Origin: Parahoeflea alexandrii
GTDB taxonomy: Bacteria; Pseudomonadota; Alphaproteobacteria; Rhizobiales; Rhizobiaceae
Direction of reading: 5' to 3'
DNA length: 64,000 nt
NCBI RefSeq assembly: GCF_024105735.1
Contig: NZ_JAAAML010000002.1
Coordinates: forward strand, 372,001 to 436,000
Part shown: positions 1-9,520 of the stretch, piece by piece
Layout of the letters: the number at the start of each line of letters is the position of its first letter
Numbering within the stretch: position 1 is the stretch's first letter
Translations under genes and position numbers: made by a program
The notes under the pieces: model-generated
What the model was told of the DNA's origin: nothing
The model's input: the letters and a program-made list of their open reading frames with translations, nothing else
The model's database searches: none

Positions 1-858
1 ATCTCTTTCACCGAACCTGACGATCTTGTCCTCGATCGACGGGCAATAGCGTGGGCCGACGCCTTCGATCTGACCCGAATACATGGCTGACCGATGTATG
101 TTGTCCTGGATGATCCGGTGGGTTTCAGGCGTAGTCCGCGTGATACCGCACCTGATCTGGCGTACTTCGATCCGATCGGTAAGAAAAGAAAAGGGGATGG
201 GCTCGGCATCGGCTTCCTGCCACTCGACACGATCCCAGTTTATGGTGTTACCGTCGAGCCGTGCCGGTGTGCCCGTCTTCAGCCTTCCGAGTTGAAACCC
301 TGACCTTTCCAGTGTCCCCGACAAGCCTACAGACGGATCTTCGTTCATTCTGCCGGCAGGTATCTTCCGATCGCCAATGTGAATGAGGCCGCGGAGAAAG
401 GTTCCGGTGGTCAGAACAACCGCACCGCAATCGATCAGCCGTCCGTCCTTGAGCAAAACACCTTCGATTCCGTCCTCGTTCATCTTGAGGTCTTCCGCCT
501 CGCCCTCGATGATGTCGAGATTGGGTATAGCGTCCAGCAATCCCCGGATCGCTTCCCTGTAGAGCTTCCGGTCAGCCTGTGTTCTCGGACCCCATACGGC
601 CGGTCCCTTGCGGCGGTTCAGCATGCGGAACTGAATACCTGATTGGTCAGCGGCAAGGCCCATGAGGCCATCCATGGCATCGATCTCTCGAACAAGATGA
701 CCCTTCCCAAGACCACCGATGGCCGGATTGCAAGACATGGTGCCAATCGTGTCTCGCCGATGAGTCACCAGCGCGGTCTTCACTCCAAGACGTGCAGCGG
801 CAGCGGCAGCCTCGCTGCCTGCATGGCCTCCGCCAATCACAACTACATCGTACTTCAT
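1..858 (-). CDS. mnmG: tRNA uridine-5-carboxymethylaminomethyl modification enzyme MnmG (N-terminal part)
   Basis: MnmG (GidA) is the FAD-dependent partner of MnmE; the complex modifies uridine 34 in the wobble position of certain tRNAs. The reading frame starts at an ATG at 858 and is open to the window edge, giving 286 residues of a protein usually about 620 long, so the C-terminal half lies outside. The start carries a classical FAD-binding glycine motif ([10 protein letters not shown], residues 5-14), followed by SCNPAIGG and the conserved [12 protein letters not shown] stretch. It reads in the same direction as mnmE just upstream, with parS-like sites between them. In relatives rsmG, parA and parB follow further left, which fits the parS sites here. 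Confidence 0.96.
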   Translation of the reverse strand, partial: MKYDVVVIGGGHAGSEAAAAAARLGVKTALVTHRRDTIGTMSCNPAIGGLGKGHLVREIDAMDGLMGLAADQSGIQFRMLNRRKGPAVWGPRTQADRKLYREAIRGLLDAIPNLDIIEGEAEDLKMNEDGIEGVLLKDGRLIDCGAVVLTTGTFLRGLIHIGDRKIPAGRMNEDPSVGLSGTLERSGFQLGRLKTGTPARLDGNTINWDRVEWQEADAEPIPFSFLTDRIEVRQIRCGITRTTPETHRIIQDNIHRSAMYSGQIEGVGPRYCPSIEDKIVRFGERD

Positions 859-915
859 AGAATGCCTCCAGGAGACGGTGTTCTTGGTCAGCCAAAGCCG
901 AAAGTCAAGGCACAT

Positions 916-931
916 CGTTTCACGTGAAACG
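916..931. promoter_or_regulatory. parS site (perfect palindrome)
   Basis: CGTTTCACGTGAAACG is a perfect 16-bp palindrome whose inner 14 bases equal the widely conserved chromosomal ParB-binding parS core. It lies between mnmG and mnmE, next to where parAB sits in relatives. ParB loading here would organise origin segregation. Identified by motif only. Confidence 0.88.
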
Positions 932-969
932 TACACGATGCTCGCTGAGCTGGCTGTTGTTGGGGTCAG

Positions 970-985
970 TGTTTCACGTGAATCA
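970..985. promoter_or_regulatory. parS site (one mismatch)
   Basis: TGTTTCACGTGAATCA matches the parS palindrome with one changed base in the right half (GAAAC to GAATC). The change makes a GANTC site, the target of the CcrM methylase of alphaproteobacteria. It is 54 bp (start to start) from the perfect site at 916. Confidence 0.82.
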
Positions 986-1007
986 CAGGCATGGCCCAGT
1001 AATGCAC

Positions 1008-1023
1008 TGTTCCACGTGAATCA
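1008..1023. promoter_or_regulatory. parS site (two mismatches), overlapping the mnmE stop codon
   Basis: TGTTCCACGTGAATCA is the third parS-like site in about 110 bp. Its last three bases are the stop codon of mnmE on the minus strand. It carries the same GAATC right half as the neighbouring site, plus a T-to-C change in the left half. Confidence 0.75.
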
Positions 1024-2346
1024 TTTGCCTACACAGAATTCCGAAAAAATAACGCCGAGCAGATCTTCAACATCGACCTTGCCGGTAATGCGGCCCAAGG
1101 CGGTTGCCGCGTTCCGCAGATACTCGGATCGGACTTCAATTGGCAGATTCCGACCTATTACTGCCTTTTCTGCCTCGGCGACGCAGGTCTTGAGATATTG
1201 AACATGCCTATCTCTCGTGGGCAGTGCTTCACCTGCCCCCGGATGGTTCTGGCCGATCCGGTTCTTTATTTCCTTCATCAGAAAATCAATGCCGGATCCC
1301 GTCTTGGCAGATATGGACAGGACTTCGGAGGCTGTTGTCCCAAATTCCAACTGGCGTAAATCCGACTTTGTCAACAGAAGCAGACTGTTTGGGCTTACAC
1401 CGGCTGTCGCGCCAACGGCAGTATCAACAGCTGTGGCATCTCTCAGCTCGAGCACCAAATCCGCCTCTTCCGCGGCCCTCAGACTTCGCCTTATGCCCTC
1501 GAGTTCAATCTGGTCCTCCGAAGACCGAATGCCAGCGGTATCCTGAACCAGGACAAGATGCCCGCCAATATCCAGGCGAACCTCGACAATATCCCGTGTG
1601 GTACCCGCAATATCGGATACTATGGCGACATCGCGTTGGGCCAGCGCGTTCAACAATGACGATTTGCCGGCGTTCGGCGGACCTATCAGGGCTATCCTGA
1701 ATCCATCCCTGACAATTTCCCCCACCCTTGCCCTGGACAAGTGCTGCTTCATCTCGTCAAGCAGAGCCTGCATCTCTGGCCATATCCGGTCTGAAACCGC
1801 GCCCGGAATGTCGTCTTCATCTGAAAAATCGAGTTCGGCTTCCACCATCGCCCGGGCATGTGTCATCTTGTGCGCCCAGCCGGAATAAAGTGAACCCAGA
1901 ACACCTTCTGCCTGGCCCATAGCCTGTTTCCGCTGTGCCTCGGTTTCTGCCCGGATGAGATCGGACAGTCCTTCGACTGCCGTCAGATCCATTCGGCCGT
2001 TCTCGAAAGCCCGCTTGGTGAATTCACCAGCTTCTGCATGACGTAGACCGGGTAAATCCGACAGGCGAGAGAGCACCGCGGATATCGACGCCCGTCCGCC
2101 ATGGATCTGCAGTTCAGCGACATCTTCACCGGTAAACGAATGCGGCGATGGAAAAAACAGGCTGAGTCCGTGATCGAGAACCTGACCCGAGGCATCACGC
2201 AACTTGGCAAGTCGTGCCATACGGGGTTGCGGTACTTCTCCGACGATTGTTTCGAGTACGAATCGAACTTGCGGCCCCGAAACCCGTATGATTGCAACCC
2301 CGGCCGGCGGAGCGCCTGAGGACAGGGCGAATATTGTATCCCGCAT
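1021..2346 (-). CDS. mnmE: tRNA modification GTPase MnmE
   Basis: MnmE (TrmE) is the GTPase that works with MnmG to modify tRNA wobble uridines. The 441-residue protein has the expected order: an N-terminal tetrahydrofolate-binding domain opening MRDTIFALSSG with the conserved SFTGEDVAELQIHGG near residue 70; a helical domain; an inserted G domain with Walker A GPPNAGKSS near 222-230, DTAGI and TKSDL; and the C-terminal CVGK ending that supplies the conserved cysteine. Length is normal (about 440-455). It starts at ATG 2346 and is followed by a parS cluster and then mnmG on the same strand. Confidence 0.97.
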   Translation of the reverse strand: MRDTIFALSSGAPPAGVAIIRVSGPQVRFVLETIVGEVPQPRMARLAKLRDASGQVLDHGLSLFFPSPHSFTGEDVAELQIHGGRASISAVLSRLSDLPGLRHAEAGEFTKRAFENGRMDLTAVEGLSDLIRAETEAQRKQAMGQAEGVLGSLYSGWAHKMTHARAMVEAELDFSDEDDIPGAVSDRIWPEMQALLDEMKQHLSRARVGEIVRDGFRIALIGPPNAGKSSLLNALAQRDVAIVSDIAGTTRDIVEVRLDIGGHLVLVQDTAGIRSSEDQIELEGIRRSLRAAEEADLVLELRDATAVDTAVGATAGVSPNSLLLLTKSDLRQLEFGTTASEVLSISAKTGSGIDFLMKEIKNRIGQNHPGAGEALPTRDRHVQYLKTCVAEAEKAVIGRNLPIEVRSEYLRNAATALGRITGKVDVEDLLGVIFSEFCVGK

Positions 2347-2389
2347 ATTCGTACCGGTTTCGAACCAAATCGGAGGTTTGTGAGATTCG

Positions 2390-3655
2390 TCAGGTATTCA
2401 TGGAATCGAAGAAGTCGCTGTTGGTCTTGGTCTGCTTCAGCTTGTCGATCAGGAACTCGATAGCGTCGGTGGTGCCCATCGGTGCCAGGATGCGGCGCAG
2501 CACGAAAATCTTCTGAAGATCCTGTTTCGGCACCAGCAGGTCTTCTTTGCGGGTACCGGATTTGAGAATATCCATTGACGGGAATATTCTCTTGTCTGCA
2601 ACCTTGCGGTCCAAAACGATTTCAGAGTTGCCGGTACCCTTGAATTCTTCAAAGATGACTTCGTCCATGCGCGACCCGGTGTCGATCAACGCGGTCGCAA
2701 TGATGGTCAGTGACCCGCCTTCCTCGATGTTTCGCGCTGCACCGAAGAACCTCTTCGGGCGCTGCAGCGCATTTGCATCCACACCGCCGGTCAGCACCTT
2801 GCCCGATGAAGGAACAACTGTGTTGTAGGCGCGGCCAAGGCGTGTGATCGAATCCAGCAGGATGATCACGTCACGGCCGTGCTCGACAAGCCGCTTGGCC
2901 TTCTCGATGACCATCTCCGCCACCTGAACGTGGCGCACAGCCGGTTCGTCGAACGTGGAGGCCACCACCTCGCCCTTGACCGAGCGCTGCATGTCCGTGA
3001 CTTCTTCCGGACGTTCGTCGATCAACAGAACGATCAGGTAGCAATCGGGATGGTTGGCTGTAATTGAATGGGCGATGTTCTGCAGGAGAACCGTTTTACC
3101 TGTGCGCGGCGGTGCAACAATCAGCCCACGCTGGCCCTTGCCGAGCGGTGCGACCAGGTCGATTACGCGCGCCGAGATATCCTTGGTCGTGGGATTGTCG
3201 ATTTCCATCTTGAACCGCTCATCCGGATAAAGCGGCGTGAGATTGTCAAAATGAACCTTGTGACGGATCTTTTCGGGATCCTCGAAATTGATCGTGTTGA
3301 CCTTCAACAGGGCAAAATAGCGCTCGCCCTCCTTCGGACCCCGAATCGGACCTTCAACGGTATCGCCGGTCTTCAGCGAGAACCGACGAATCTGCGATGG
3401 CGAGATGTAGATATCATCCGGCCCCGGAAGGTAGTTCGCATTGGCCGAGCGCATGAAACCAAAGCCGTCCTGCAGAACCTCGACCACGCCTTCGCCGATG
3501 ATTTCGACTTCCTGTGCAGCCAGCTGCTTGAGGATCGCAAACATCAATTCCTGCTTGCGCATCACACCAGCATTTTCGACCTCGACCGATTCTGCAAACG
3601 CCAGAAGATCGGTAGGAGTTTTGTTCTTGAGCTCTTGAAGCTTCATTTCCTGCAT
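2390..3655 (-). CDS. rho: transcription termination factor Rho
   Basis: Rho is the hexameric RNA helicase that terminates transcription of untranslated RNA. The protein opens [10 protein letters not shown] with the Rho N-terminal domain, then the cold-shock-like RNA-binding domain ([14 protein letters not shown]) and the ATPase core with Walker A APPRTGKT and the [13 protein letters not shown] segment. The frame stays open upstream to 3751, but family alignment favours the ATG at 3655, giving 421 residues, the usual rhizobial length; the 32 extra residues look like non-coding sequence. It ends about 45 bp before the mnmE start and lies on the same strand. The leader contains a parS-like site at 3775. 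Confidence 0.96.
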   Translation of the reverse strand: MQEMKLQELKNKTPTDLLAFAESVEVENAGVMRKQELMFAILKQLAAQEVEIIGEGVVEVLQDGFGFMRSANANYLPGPDDIYISPSQIRRFSLKTGDTVEGPIRGPKEGERYFALLKVNTINFEDPEKIRHKVHFDNLTPLYPDERFKMEIDNPTTKDISARVIDLVAPLGKGQRGLIVAPPRTGKTVLLQNIAHSITANHPDCYLIVLLIDERPEEVTDMQRSVKGEVVASTFDEPAVRHVQVAEMVIEKAKRLVEHGRDVIILLDSITRLGRAYNTVVPSSGKVLTGGVDANALQRPKRFFGAARNIEEGGSLTIIATALIDTGSRMDEVIFEEFKGTGNSEIVLDRKVADKRIFPSMDILKSGTRKEDLLVPKQDLQKIFVLRRILAPMGTTDAIEFLIDKLKQTKTNSDFFDSMNT

Positions 3656-3774
3656 GGGAAATCCAAATTTCGACATTGAAGATATGGGAAGTGGCGGGCA
3701 TTCACGATCCGGCCTGTGCAGGCCGGCCAGACTGGTACTGGCGCCCACCATAGAAGGTGTTGATTGCTAAATAG

Positions 3775-3790
3775 CGATTCACGTGAAACG
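3775..3790. promoter_or_regulatory. parS site (one mismatch) between hemJ and rho
   Basis: CGATTCACGTGAAACG lies in the 212-bp gap between rho and hemJ. Read on the other strand it is CGTTTCACGTGAATCG, so it has the same GAATC-type half as the sites at 970 and 1008. It is the parS-like site closest to the proposed oriC (about 1.7 kb). Confidence 0.8.
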
Positions 3791-3867
3791 TCGCAAGCCC
3801 TGTCCGCGCATATTCTCTCGCGCTTGGGCAGTGACGGATGCTCCGGCCAAACCCTGGCCCTGCACAG

Positions 3868-4413
3868 TCAGGCGAAGGGCTTGATGATCACCATGATCAC
3901 CACGAGGATCATCAGCACCGTCGGGATTTCATTGGCCATCCGCCATTGGCGTGCCGTCATGGTGTTCTGCCCGGCCGCAAACCGCCGTGCCGACCGGCTG
4001 AGAAAGACGTGAAACGCAGTCAGACCGACAACGGCCACGATCTTGATCCAAAGCCAGGTACCCATGAAGCTGAACCCGTCCCATGCCAGCCACAGACCCA
4101 CGACCCAGGACACCATCATGGCCGGGTTCATGATCACCTTGACCAGACGCTGCTCCATGACAACGAATGTGGTCGAGGGCTCGCTCCCGGCCGCAGCGTC
4201 GGCATGATAGACAAAAAGCCGCGGCAGGTAGAACAACCCGACCATCCATGAAATGACAGCGACGATGTGCAGAACCTTGAGCCAGCCATAAAGCCAGTCC
4301 GGCTGGAACCACCAGGCAGCCAGTGCGGCCAGAACCACCACGGCAATGCTGAGATAGGCCTTGGTGCGGGCCTTGCTGCCTTCGGCCTGGCTTGTAGCGC
4401 GTTGCTCGTTCAC
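3868..4413 (-). CDS. hemJ: protoporphyrinogen oxidase HemJ
   Basis: HemJ is the membrane enzyme that oxidises protoporphyrinogen IX to protoporphyrin IX in bacteria without HemG or HemY. The 181-residue product has four to five membrane segments and the family hallmarks [12 protein letters not shown] (with the conserved histidine) and [10 protein letters not shown] in the first half, then a second helical pair and a short basic loop. It begins with GTG at 4413, overlapping the hemE stop by four bases (GTGA), so the two haem genes are translationally coupled. The N-terminal ~20 residues are polar and not conserved in the family. Confidence 0.93.
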   Translation of the reverse strand: MNEQRATSQAEGSKARTKAYLSIAVVVLAALAAWWFQPDWLYGWLKVLHIVAVISWMVGLFYLPRLFVYHADAAAGSEPSTTFVVMEQRLVKVIMNPAMMVSWVVGLWLAWDGFSFMGTWLWIKIVAVVGLTAFHVFLSRSARRFAAGQNTMTARQWRMANEIPTVLMILVVIMVIIKPFA

Positions 4414-5450
4414 CGGCCTGCGGCGCCCCGGATCCGGTTCATCAACCGGGTGACGTTCTCGGGATCGGCTTGCGGCGTGATTCCATGGCCCAGATTGAAG
4501 ATCAGCGGACCTTTGCCAAGCGTATCGAGCACTTCGTCGATGCCTTCATCCAGCGCAGTGCCGCCTGCCACCATGCGCAGCGGATCAAGATTACCCTGCA
4601 CAGCACCACCCTGCTGGATCTGCCGCGCCAGCTTGGACGGCACCGTCCAGTCGAGACCGACACAATCGACGCCGGTGGCAGCCCGATAGGTTTCCAGAAG
4701 TGCGCCAGCTCCCTTGGCAAATCCGATGATCGGAACCCCCGGGCGTTCACGGCGGATCCGGTCGACCATGTGTTTCACCGGACCGATCGAATAGCGCGCA
4801 AAATCCGTTTCCGACAGCACTCCCGCCCAGGAGTCGAAGATCTGGACCGCATCCGCCCCAGCATCGATCTGCGCGATCAGGTAATCGGCCGACATATCCG
4901 ACAGCAATGTGAGAAGGGACATGAAGGCTTCCGGATGCTGCATGGCAAACAATCGCGCCGGCGCCTGGTCAGGCGTCCCATGCCCGGCGATCATGTAGGT
5001 CGCCACCGTCCAGGGAGCCCCGCAGAAACCGAGTAGCGTCGTCTCGGCTGGCAGTTCCGCTCTCAGCCTGCGCACCGTCTCATAGACCGGCGCAAGGTGC
5101 GTGTGAATGTTCGAGGCATCAAGCGATGCAATGGCTTCCGGTGCAATCGGATCCATCAATGGCCCCGTGCCTTCGACAAACCGTACATTCCGGTCAAGCG
5201 CATCAGGAATGACAAGAATGTCGGAAAACAGGATGGCGGCATCAAAACCAAACCGTCTGATCGGTTGCAAGGTGACCTCGACAGCCAGGTCCGGTGTGTA
5301 GCAAAGGTCGAGAAAGCCCTTGGCCTTCGATCTGGTTGCTCGATACTCCGGCAGATATCTCCCTGCCTGCCGCATCAGCCACACCGGTGGAGGGAAGACG
5401 CTTTCACCGCCCAGCACCTTCATGACTTTACGATCACCGGTTTTTGTCAT
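4410..5450 (-). CDS. hemE: uroporphyrinogen decarboxylase
   Basis: HemE removes four carboxyl groups from uroporphyrinogen III to give coproporphyrinogen III in haem synthesis. The 346-residue sequence has the N-terminal signature [16 protein letters not shown] near residues 22-37, the [13 protein letters not shown] segment and FNLGHGITP near the end, all typical of the family; length is normal. Start ATG 5450. It is the first gene of a leftward hemE-hemJ unit. On its other side is the proposed replication origin, an arrangement known from Caulobacter, Rickettsia and rhizobia. Confidence 0.97.
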   Translation of the reverse strand: MTKTGDRKVMKVLGGESVFPPPVWLMRQAGRYLPEYRATRSKAKGFLDLCYTPDLAVEVTLQPIRRFGFDAAILFSDILVIPDALDRNVRFVEGTGPLMDPIAPEAIASLDASNIHTHLAPVYETVRRLRAELPAETTLLGFCGAPWTVATYMIAGHGTPDQAPARLFAMQHPEAFMSLLTLLSDMSADYLIAQIDAGADAVQIFDSWAGVLSETDFARYSIGPVKHMVDRIRRERPGVPIIGFAKGAGALLETYRAATGVDCVGLDWTVPSKLARQIQQGGAVQGNLDPLRMVAGGTALDEGIDEVLDTLGKGPLIFNLGHGITPQADPENVTRLMNRIRGAAGR

Positions 5451-5526
5451 CCACCACTTCCCTTAAATAAATCCTTATTGAAAAGGATTCTGATTCTTAG
5501 ACTCTGTGTTTTACGGGGATTCGCCG

Positions 5527-5546
5527 TTATCCACACTTCATCCACA
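5527..5546 (+). promoter_or_regulatory. DnaA boxes, tandem pair in oriC
   Basis: TTATCCACA (5527-5535) is an exact consensus DnaA box. TCATCCACA (5538-5546) follows 11 bp later (start to start), on the same face of the helix. Both lie just right of the AT-rich stretch, as expected for DnaA-driven unwinding. Confidence 0.78.
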
Positions 5547-5733
5547 GCTTGTCCATATAAGCAAGGACGGCCTTGAAGGCCAATCCGATTTCGAATTCAG
5601 ATTTGCCGGAGACGGATTCGCCGCGTGATTCCAATCCCCTGCACGATACTTCGAATTTCCTTAACGCCGATGCCGGCACATTTTTCCCTGTTGTTCAACT
5701 CACCCCTGCCGAAACTCTCCCGGAGATCGCCAT

Positions 5734-5742
5734 TGTGGACAA
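5734..5742 (-). promoter_or_regulatory. DnaA box in oriC, right part
   Basis: On the minus strand this reads TTGTCCACA, one mismatch from the consensus and a form also bound by DnaA. A further TTATCAACA on the plus strand lies at 5803-5811, just before the PPSR start codon. Confidence 0.6.
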
Positions 5743-5827
5743 ACTGGTGGTTTATCCCTTGCAATGAGAAGCCCCGGCGACCTACTTCGGACTTGTCCCG
5801 GTTTATCAACACCCTGCGGAGAATATT

Positions 5828-6649
5828 GTGGAGCAGACCAAAAACTATTTCCATCTGCATTTGATCTCCGATTCGACCGGCGAAACGCTGATGGCCGCAG
5901 GCCGGGCTGCCGCCGCCCAGTTCCAGGGGGCCCAGGCGCTCGAGCATGTCTACCCGCTGATCCGCACCCGCAAACAGTTGTTCGCGGTCCTCGATGCCAT
6001 AGATGGTGCTCCGGGAATCGTCCTCTACACCATCGTAGACACCGAACTGGCATCGATCATTGAGCTCAAATGCCGGGACATGGGGCTTCCCAGCGTGTCG
6101 GTGCTGGAGCCGGTGATCAATGTCTTCCAGTCCTATCTTGGTGCGCCCTCCCGCCGTCGTGTCGGCGCCCAGCACGATATGGGAGAGGAATACTTCAAAC
6201 GCATCGATGCGCTGAATTTCACCCTGGACCATGACGACGGCCAGCTGCCGGCCGATTTCAACGAGGCGGATCTGGTCATTCTCGGGATCAGCCGGACCTC
6301 GAAGACGCCGACGAGCATCTACCTCGCCAACCGCGGTATCAAGACAGCCAATATCCCGATCGTCCATGGCGTTCCGCTACCCCAAGACCTGATCAAGGCG
6401 ACAAGGCCTGTCGTTGTCGGGCTCATTGCTTCCGTCGACAGGATCGCACAGGTCCGTCAAAACCGGATTCTCGGCGCAACCACCGGATATCAGGGCGAGC
6501 ACTACACCGACCGCTCCCTGATCAGCGAAGAACTCAAATACGCCAGATCCCTGTGCGAGCGGCACGGCTGGCCGGTCATAGATGTGACCCGGCGGTCTAT
6601 CGAGGAGACCGCAGCGGCCATTCTTGCCTTGCGCCCGAAGTGGCGTTAA
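5828..6649 (+). CDS. pyruvate, water dikinase/PPDK regulatory protein (PPSR, DUF299 family)
   Basis: This family is a combined ADP-dependent kinase and Pi-dependent pyrophosphorylase that switches pyruvate phosphate dikinase or PEP synthase off and on. The 273-residue sequence has the N-terminal [13 protein letters not shown] motif and the family P-loop-like stretch [18 protein letters not shown] near residue 155, followed by KTANIPIV. It starts with GTG at 5828, directly at the right edge of the proposed oriC. It is the first gene of a rightward run, with maf beginning 42 bp downstream. In Rickettsia the equivalent gene, RP001, also borders the origin. Confidence 0.95.
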   Translation: MEQTKNYFHLHLISDSTGETLMAAGRAAAAQFQGAQALEHVYPLIRTRKQLFAVLDAIDGAPGIVLYTIVDTELASIIELKCRDMGLPSVSVLEPVINVFQSYLGAPSRRRVGAQHDMGEEYFKRIDALNFTLDHDDGQLPADFNEADLVILGISRTSKTPTSIYLANRGIKTANIPIVHGVPLPQDLIKATRPVVVGLIASVDRIAQVRQNRILGATTGYQGEHYTDRSLISEELKYARSLCERHGWPVIDVTRRSIEETAAAILALRPKWR

Positions 6650-6691
6650 CCCCCTTTGGGTCCGCGACCCGCTTCGACAAAGGAGACCTCC

Positions 6692-7285
6692 ATGCCGCCG
6701 CGCCTCGTTCTTGCTTCGGCGAGCCCATTTCGAAAGACCCTTCTCGAAAACGCCGGGCTCCATTTTGATGCCGAACCTGCGCAGATAGATGAACGGGCGG
6801 TCGAGGACACCATCGAAGGCCTGGATCCGGACGATGTGGCATTGATCCTGGCTGAGGCCAAGGCACAGGATGTATCGGGCCGCCACCCCGGCGCCCTCGT
6901 GATCGGCTCCGACCAGACCCTGTCGCTGGGAGGCGACATCTTCCACAAGCCCGCAAGCATGGATGAAGCCCGCCGCCGGCTTCTCAAGCTTTCGGGCAAG
7001 ACCCACGAACTCAACAGCGCCATCGTGCTGGCAAGGGACGGCGAAACACTCTGGCGCCACATGTCGATCGCGCAGATGACCATGCGTGATCTGGATCCCG
7101 GCTTCGTCGGGCGTCACCTGGCCAATGTCGGAGACAGGGCGCTTTCCTCGGTCGGTGCCTACCAGTTTGAAGGTGAAGGCATCCAGTTGTTCGAGCGGAT
7201 CGAGGGCGACTATTTTGCCATCATTGGTCTGCCGCTTCTGCCGCTCCTGGCAAAGCTCAGGGATCTGGAAGCCATTGATGGCTGA
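6692..7285 (+). CDS. maf: Maf family nucleotide pyrophosphatase
   Basis: Maf proteins hydrolyse non-canonical nucleoside triphosphates to monophosphates as a house-cleaning activity. The chosen start ATG 6692 ([14 protein letters not shown]) has a strong ribosome-binding site (AAGGAG) 8 bases upstream; the frame is open further left to 6656 but those residues do not fit the family. The 197-residue protein has the opening [14 protein letters not shown] and a closing [12 protein letters not shown]. It appears closest to the YceF-like (7-methyl-GTP) branch, but that assignment is uncertain. It overlaps aroE by 8 bases in a different frame. Confidence 0.93.
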   Translation: MPPRLVLASASPFRKTLLENAGLHFDAEPAQIDERAVEDTIEGLDPDDVALILAEAKAQDVSGRHPGALVIGSDQTLSLGGDIFHKPASMDEARRRLLKLSGKTHELNSAIVLARDGETLWRHMSIAQMTMRDLDPGFVGRHLANVGDRALSSVGAYQFEGEGIQLFERIEGDYFAIIGLPLLPLLAKLRDLEAIDG

Positions 7286-8135
7286 GTCTGAAAGCAATCC
7301 AACCCGTGCTTTCGTCATCGGGCATCCGATCGGTCATTCCCGCTCTCCGCTGATCCATGGATACTGGCTCAGGCTGGCCGGTCTTCCGGGCAGTTACCAG
7401 CCTGTCGAGGTGGCACCGGCCGAGCTGCCTGTCTTCATTCGTGCCTTGAAGGATGGATCTTCCGGTTTTGCCGGCGGCAATGTGACCATCCCCCACAAGG
7501 AAGCTGTTCTGGATCTTGTCGATGAGGCTGATCCCGTCGCCCGGGAGATCGGAGCCGCAAACACGCTTTGGTGCGAGAACGGGCGGGTCATGGCCACGAA
7601 TACCGATTCGCACGGGTTTTCCGCCAATCTCGATCATCAGGCATCCGGATGGGATACGGGACGGACTGCGGTGATCCTGGGTGCCGGCGGAGCAAGCCGC
7701 GCCATCATTCATGCGCTGCTGTCGCGCGGCTTCAGCACAGTTCATGTCGTCAACCGCACCGAGACAAGAGCCCGTGCTCTGGTCGAAGCATTTGGCCCCC
7801 GACTTCAAGCCCACGCCATGGCAGAGCTTCCAGTTCTTCTTCGCGGGGCAGACCTGTTCGTCAACACAACATCTCTCGGCATGGACGGAAACGCGGTGCC
7901 GGAGATTGATTTCACCGTCATGAACCCGCAGGCGCTGGTCACCGATATCGTCTATGTTCCGCTCGAAACGCCAATCCTGGCCATGGCAAGGCGGCAGGGT
8001 CTGAAAACGGTCGACGGGTTGGGAATGCTGCTTCACCAGGCAGCGCCCGGTTTCGAGAAGTGGTTCGGAACACGACCGGAGGTTACGCCGGACTTGCGCC
8101 GGCTGATCATTGCCGACATGGAGGCGCACACATGA
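7278..8135 (+). CDS. aroE: shikimate dehydrogenase
   Basis: AroE reduces 3-dehydroshikimate to shikimate with NADPH in aromatic amino-acid synthesis. From ATG 7278 ([10 protein letters not shown]) the protein is 285 residues, normal for the family. It shows the substrate-binding [15 protein letters not shown] near residues 13-27, [10 protein letters not shown] with the catalytic lysine, the NADP-binding [10 protein letters not shown], and a closing [14 protein letters not shown]. The open frame upstream of 7278 is the shadow of maf. It overlaps maf by 8 bases and coaE by 4 (ATGA), so the run is probably one operon. Confidence 0.96.
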   Translation: MAESESNPTRAFVIGHPIGHSRSPLIHGYWLRLAGLPGSYQPVEVAPAELPVFIRALKDGSSGFAGGNVTIPHKEAVLDLVDEADPVAREIGAANTLWCENGRVMATNTDSHGFSANLDHQASGWDTGRTAVILGAGGASRAIIHALLSRGFSTVHVVNRTETRARALVEAFGPRLQAHAMAELPVLLRGADLFVNTTSLGMDGNAVPEIDFTVMNPQALVTDIVYVPLETPILAMARRQGLKTVDGLGMLLHQAAPGFEKWFGTRPEVTPDLRRLIIADMEAHT

Positions 8136-8728
8136 TCATCATCGGCCTGACCGGCTCGATCGGCATGGGAAAATCGACCACCTCCGAGATGTTCAAATCA
8201 CTCGGAGTTCCAGTCATCAGCGCCGACGAGATCGTCCATGATCTCTACAGTGCCGAGGCCGCCCCCCTCATCGAGGCGGCCTTTCCCGGCACGACAACCG
8301 GCGGGGTGGTCGATCGCCAGGCTCTTTCCGCGAAGCTGATGGCGGCGCCAGAGGGTTTTGCCCGTCTTGAGGCGATCATCCATCCGCTGGTGCGCGCGCG
8401 CGAAAAACAGTTTGTCGACGAGGCCGCAGACCGGGGCGAAACCCTGGTGCTCCTTGACATTCCACTGCTCTTTGAAACCGGATCGACTGACCGCGTCGAC
8501 ACAGTCATTGTCGTCAGTTGTGCGCCGGAGATCCAGCGCCAGCGGGTCATGGCCAGACCGGACATGACCGCGGAGAAATTCGAGGCAATATTGTCAAGGC
8601 AGACCCCGGACGCCGAAAAACGAGCCCGCGCCGATTACGTGATCGACACCGGTCAGGGTCTGGAAGCAGCCCGGGCACAGGTCAACGATATTGTTGCCGA
8701 GCTTACTGCTGCCAGCAAGAAAGGGTGA
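8132..8728 (+). CDS. coaE: dephospho-CoA kinase
   Basis: CoaE phosphorylates dephospho-CoA, the last step of coenzyme A synthesis. From ATG 8132 ([16 protein letters not shown]) the protein is 198 residues, the usual length. The Walker [10 protein letters not shown] is at residues 8-16, [10 protein letters not shown] follows as the typical D-x-I-x-H motif, and [13 protein letters not shown] is the conserved middle block. The start overlaps the aroE stop as ATGA, and dnaQ begins 5 bp after the stop. Together with coaA at 22276, two steps of CoA synthesis are present in this window. Confidence 0.96.
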   Translation: MIIIGLTGSIGMGKSTTSEMFKSLGVPVISADEIVHDLYSAEAAPLIEAAFPGTTTGGVVDRQALSAKLMAAPEGFARLEAIIHPLVRAREKQFVDEAADRGETLVLLDIPLLFETGSTDRVDTVIVVSCAPEIQRQRVMARPDMTAEKFEAILSRQTPDAEKRARADYVIDTGQGLEAARAQVNDIVAELTAASKKG

Positions 8729-8733
8729 AGACC

Positions 8734-9438
8734 ATGCGCGAGATCATCTTCGACACCGAAACCACCGGACTGGAAGACCAGGCTGACAGGATCATCGAAA
8801 TCGGCTGTATCGAACTCGAGAACCAGTTCCCGACAGGGCGAACACTGCATCTCTTCATCAATCCCGATGGCCGCAAGGTACATCCCGATGCCCTCGCAGT
8901 TCATGGCATCACCGATGCCTTTCTGGCCGACAAGCCGCTTTTTGCGGATGTCGCGGACGAAATCCTCTCGTTCTTTGAAGGAGCGCGCTATGTGGCCCAC
9001 AATGCCTCCTTCGACATCGGCTTTATCAATGCCGAGTATCAGAGGGTGGGGATTCCCGCGGTCGCCCCGGACATGGTGATCGATACGCTCTCACTCGCCC
9101 GCCGCCGTCATCCGATGGGCCCCAACAGCCTCGATGCGCTCTGTCGTCGCTATGGCATCGACAATTCGCACCGGACCAAGCACGGGGCACTTCTGGATGC
9201 CGAACTGCTGACTGACGTCTATATCGAGATGCTGGGGGGCCGGCAGGCGGCTCTCGGCCTGTCCGCCAAAGACACTAATACCGTAGAGAGAAAGACTGAC
9301 GAAGAGGTGGTGGCGATCGGCCAACGCCCGCGGCCGCTTGCCCCACGTCTGACGGACACAGATCTTCAGGCCCATTCGGCGCTGGTCGAGCGCATCGGCG
9401 AGAGTGCCTTGTGGCGACGGGTGTCAGGCGACGCCTGA
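8734..9438 (+). CDS. dnaQ: DNA polymerase III epsilon subunit (proofreading exonuclease)
   Basis: DnaQ is the 3'-5' proofreading exonuclease of the replicative polymerase. From ATG 8734 the protein is 234 residues. All three exonuclease motifs are visible: Exo I FDTETTG with the catalytic Asp7 and Glu9, Exo II AHNASFDIGF, and Exo III with HGALLDAELL. The C-terminal ~60 residues are less conserved and would contact the polymerase alpha subunit. It is the last gene of the rightward run from the origin; a bidirectional hairpin terminator follows before the convergent secB. Confidence 0.96.
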   Translation: MREIIFDTETTGLEDQADRIIEIGCIELENQFPTGRTLHLFINPDGRKVHPDALAVHGITDAFLADKPLFADVADEILSFFEGARYVAHNASFDIGFINAEYQRVGIPAVAPDMVIDTLSLARRRHPMGPNSLDALCRRYGIDNSHRTKHGALLDAELLTDVYIEMLGGRQAALGLSAKDTNTVERKTDEEVVAIGQRPRPLAPRLTDTDLQAHSALVERIGESALWRRVSGDA

Positions 9439-9460
9439 TCCTGCAGAACCATGTCGGCAT

Positions 9461-9493
9461 GAAAAAAGCCGCCCGGAGGCGGCTTTGTTTTTG
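9461..9493. terminator. bidirectional terminator between dnaQ and secB
   Basis: AAAGCCGCC and GGCGGCTTT form a GC-rich hairpin with a CGGA-type loop, flanked by a run of A on the left and T on the right. It can therefore stop both the rightward dnaQ transcript and the leftward secB transcript. Confidence 0.88.
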
Positions 9494-9520
9494 ATGGTGG
9501 CCGGTATGTGGCCCGTTGTC

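Larger units (their letters stand above)
5451..5827. other. putative chromosomal replication origin (oriC)
   Basis: This 377-bp gap between hemE and the PPSR gene has no credible gene. It has a perfect DnaA box TTATCCACA at 5527-5535, near matches TCATCCACA at 5538-5546, TTGTCCACA on the minus strand at 5734-5742 and TTATCAACA at 5803-5811, and weaker ones at 5549 and 5752. An AT-rich stretch lies at about 5461-5512. Six GANTC sites occur at 5486, 5492, 5500, 5518, 5615 and 5627. Genes diverge from this point on both sides. In Caulobacter, Rickettsia and relatives oriC is next to hemE, often facing this same PPSR (RP001) gene. The call rests on position and motifs. Confidence 0.87.

Noticed and set aside
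5573-5864. Short open frames in the hemE-PPSR gap on the plus strand
   Set aside because: They have no family resemblance, overlap DnaA boxes and run into the PPSR gene in the wrong frame; chance frames in a non-coding region.
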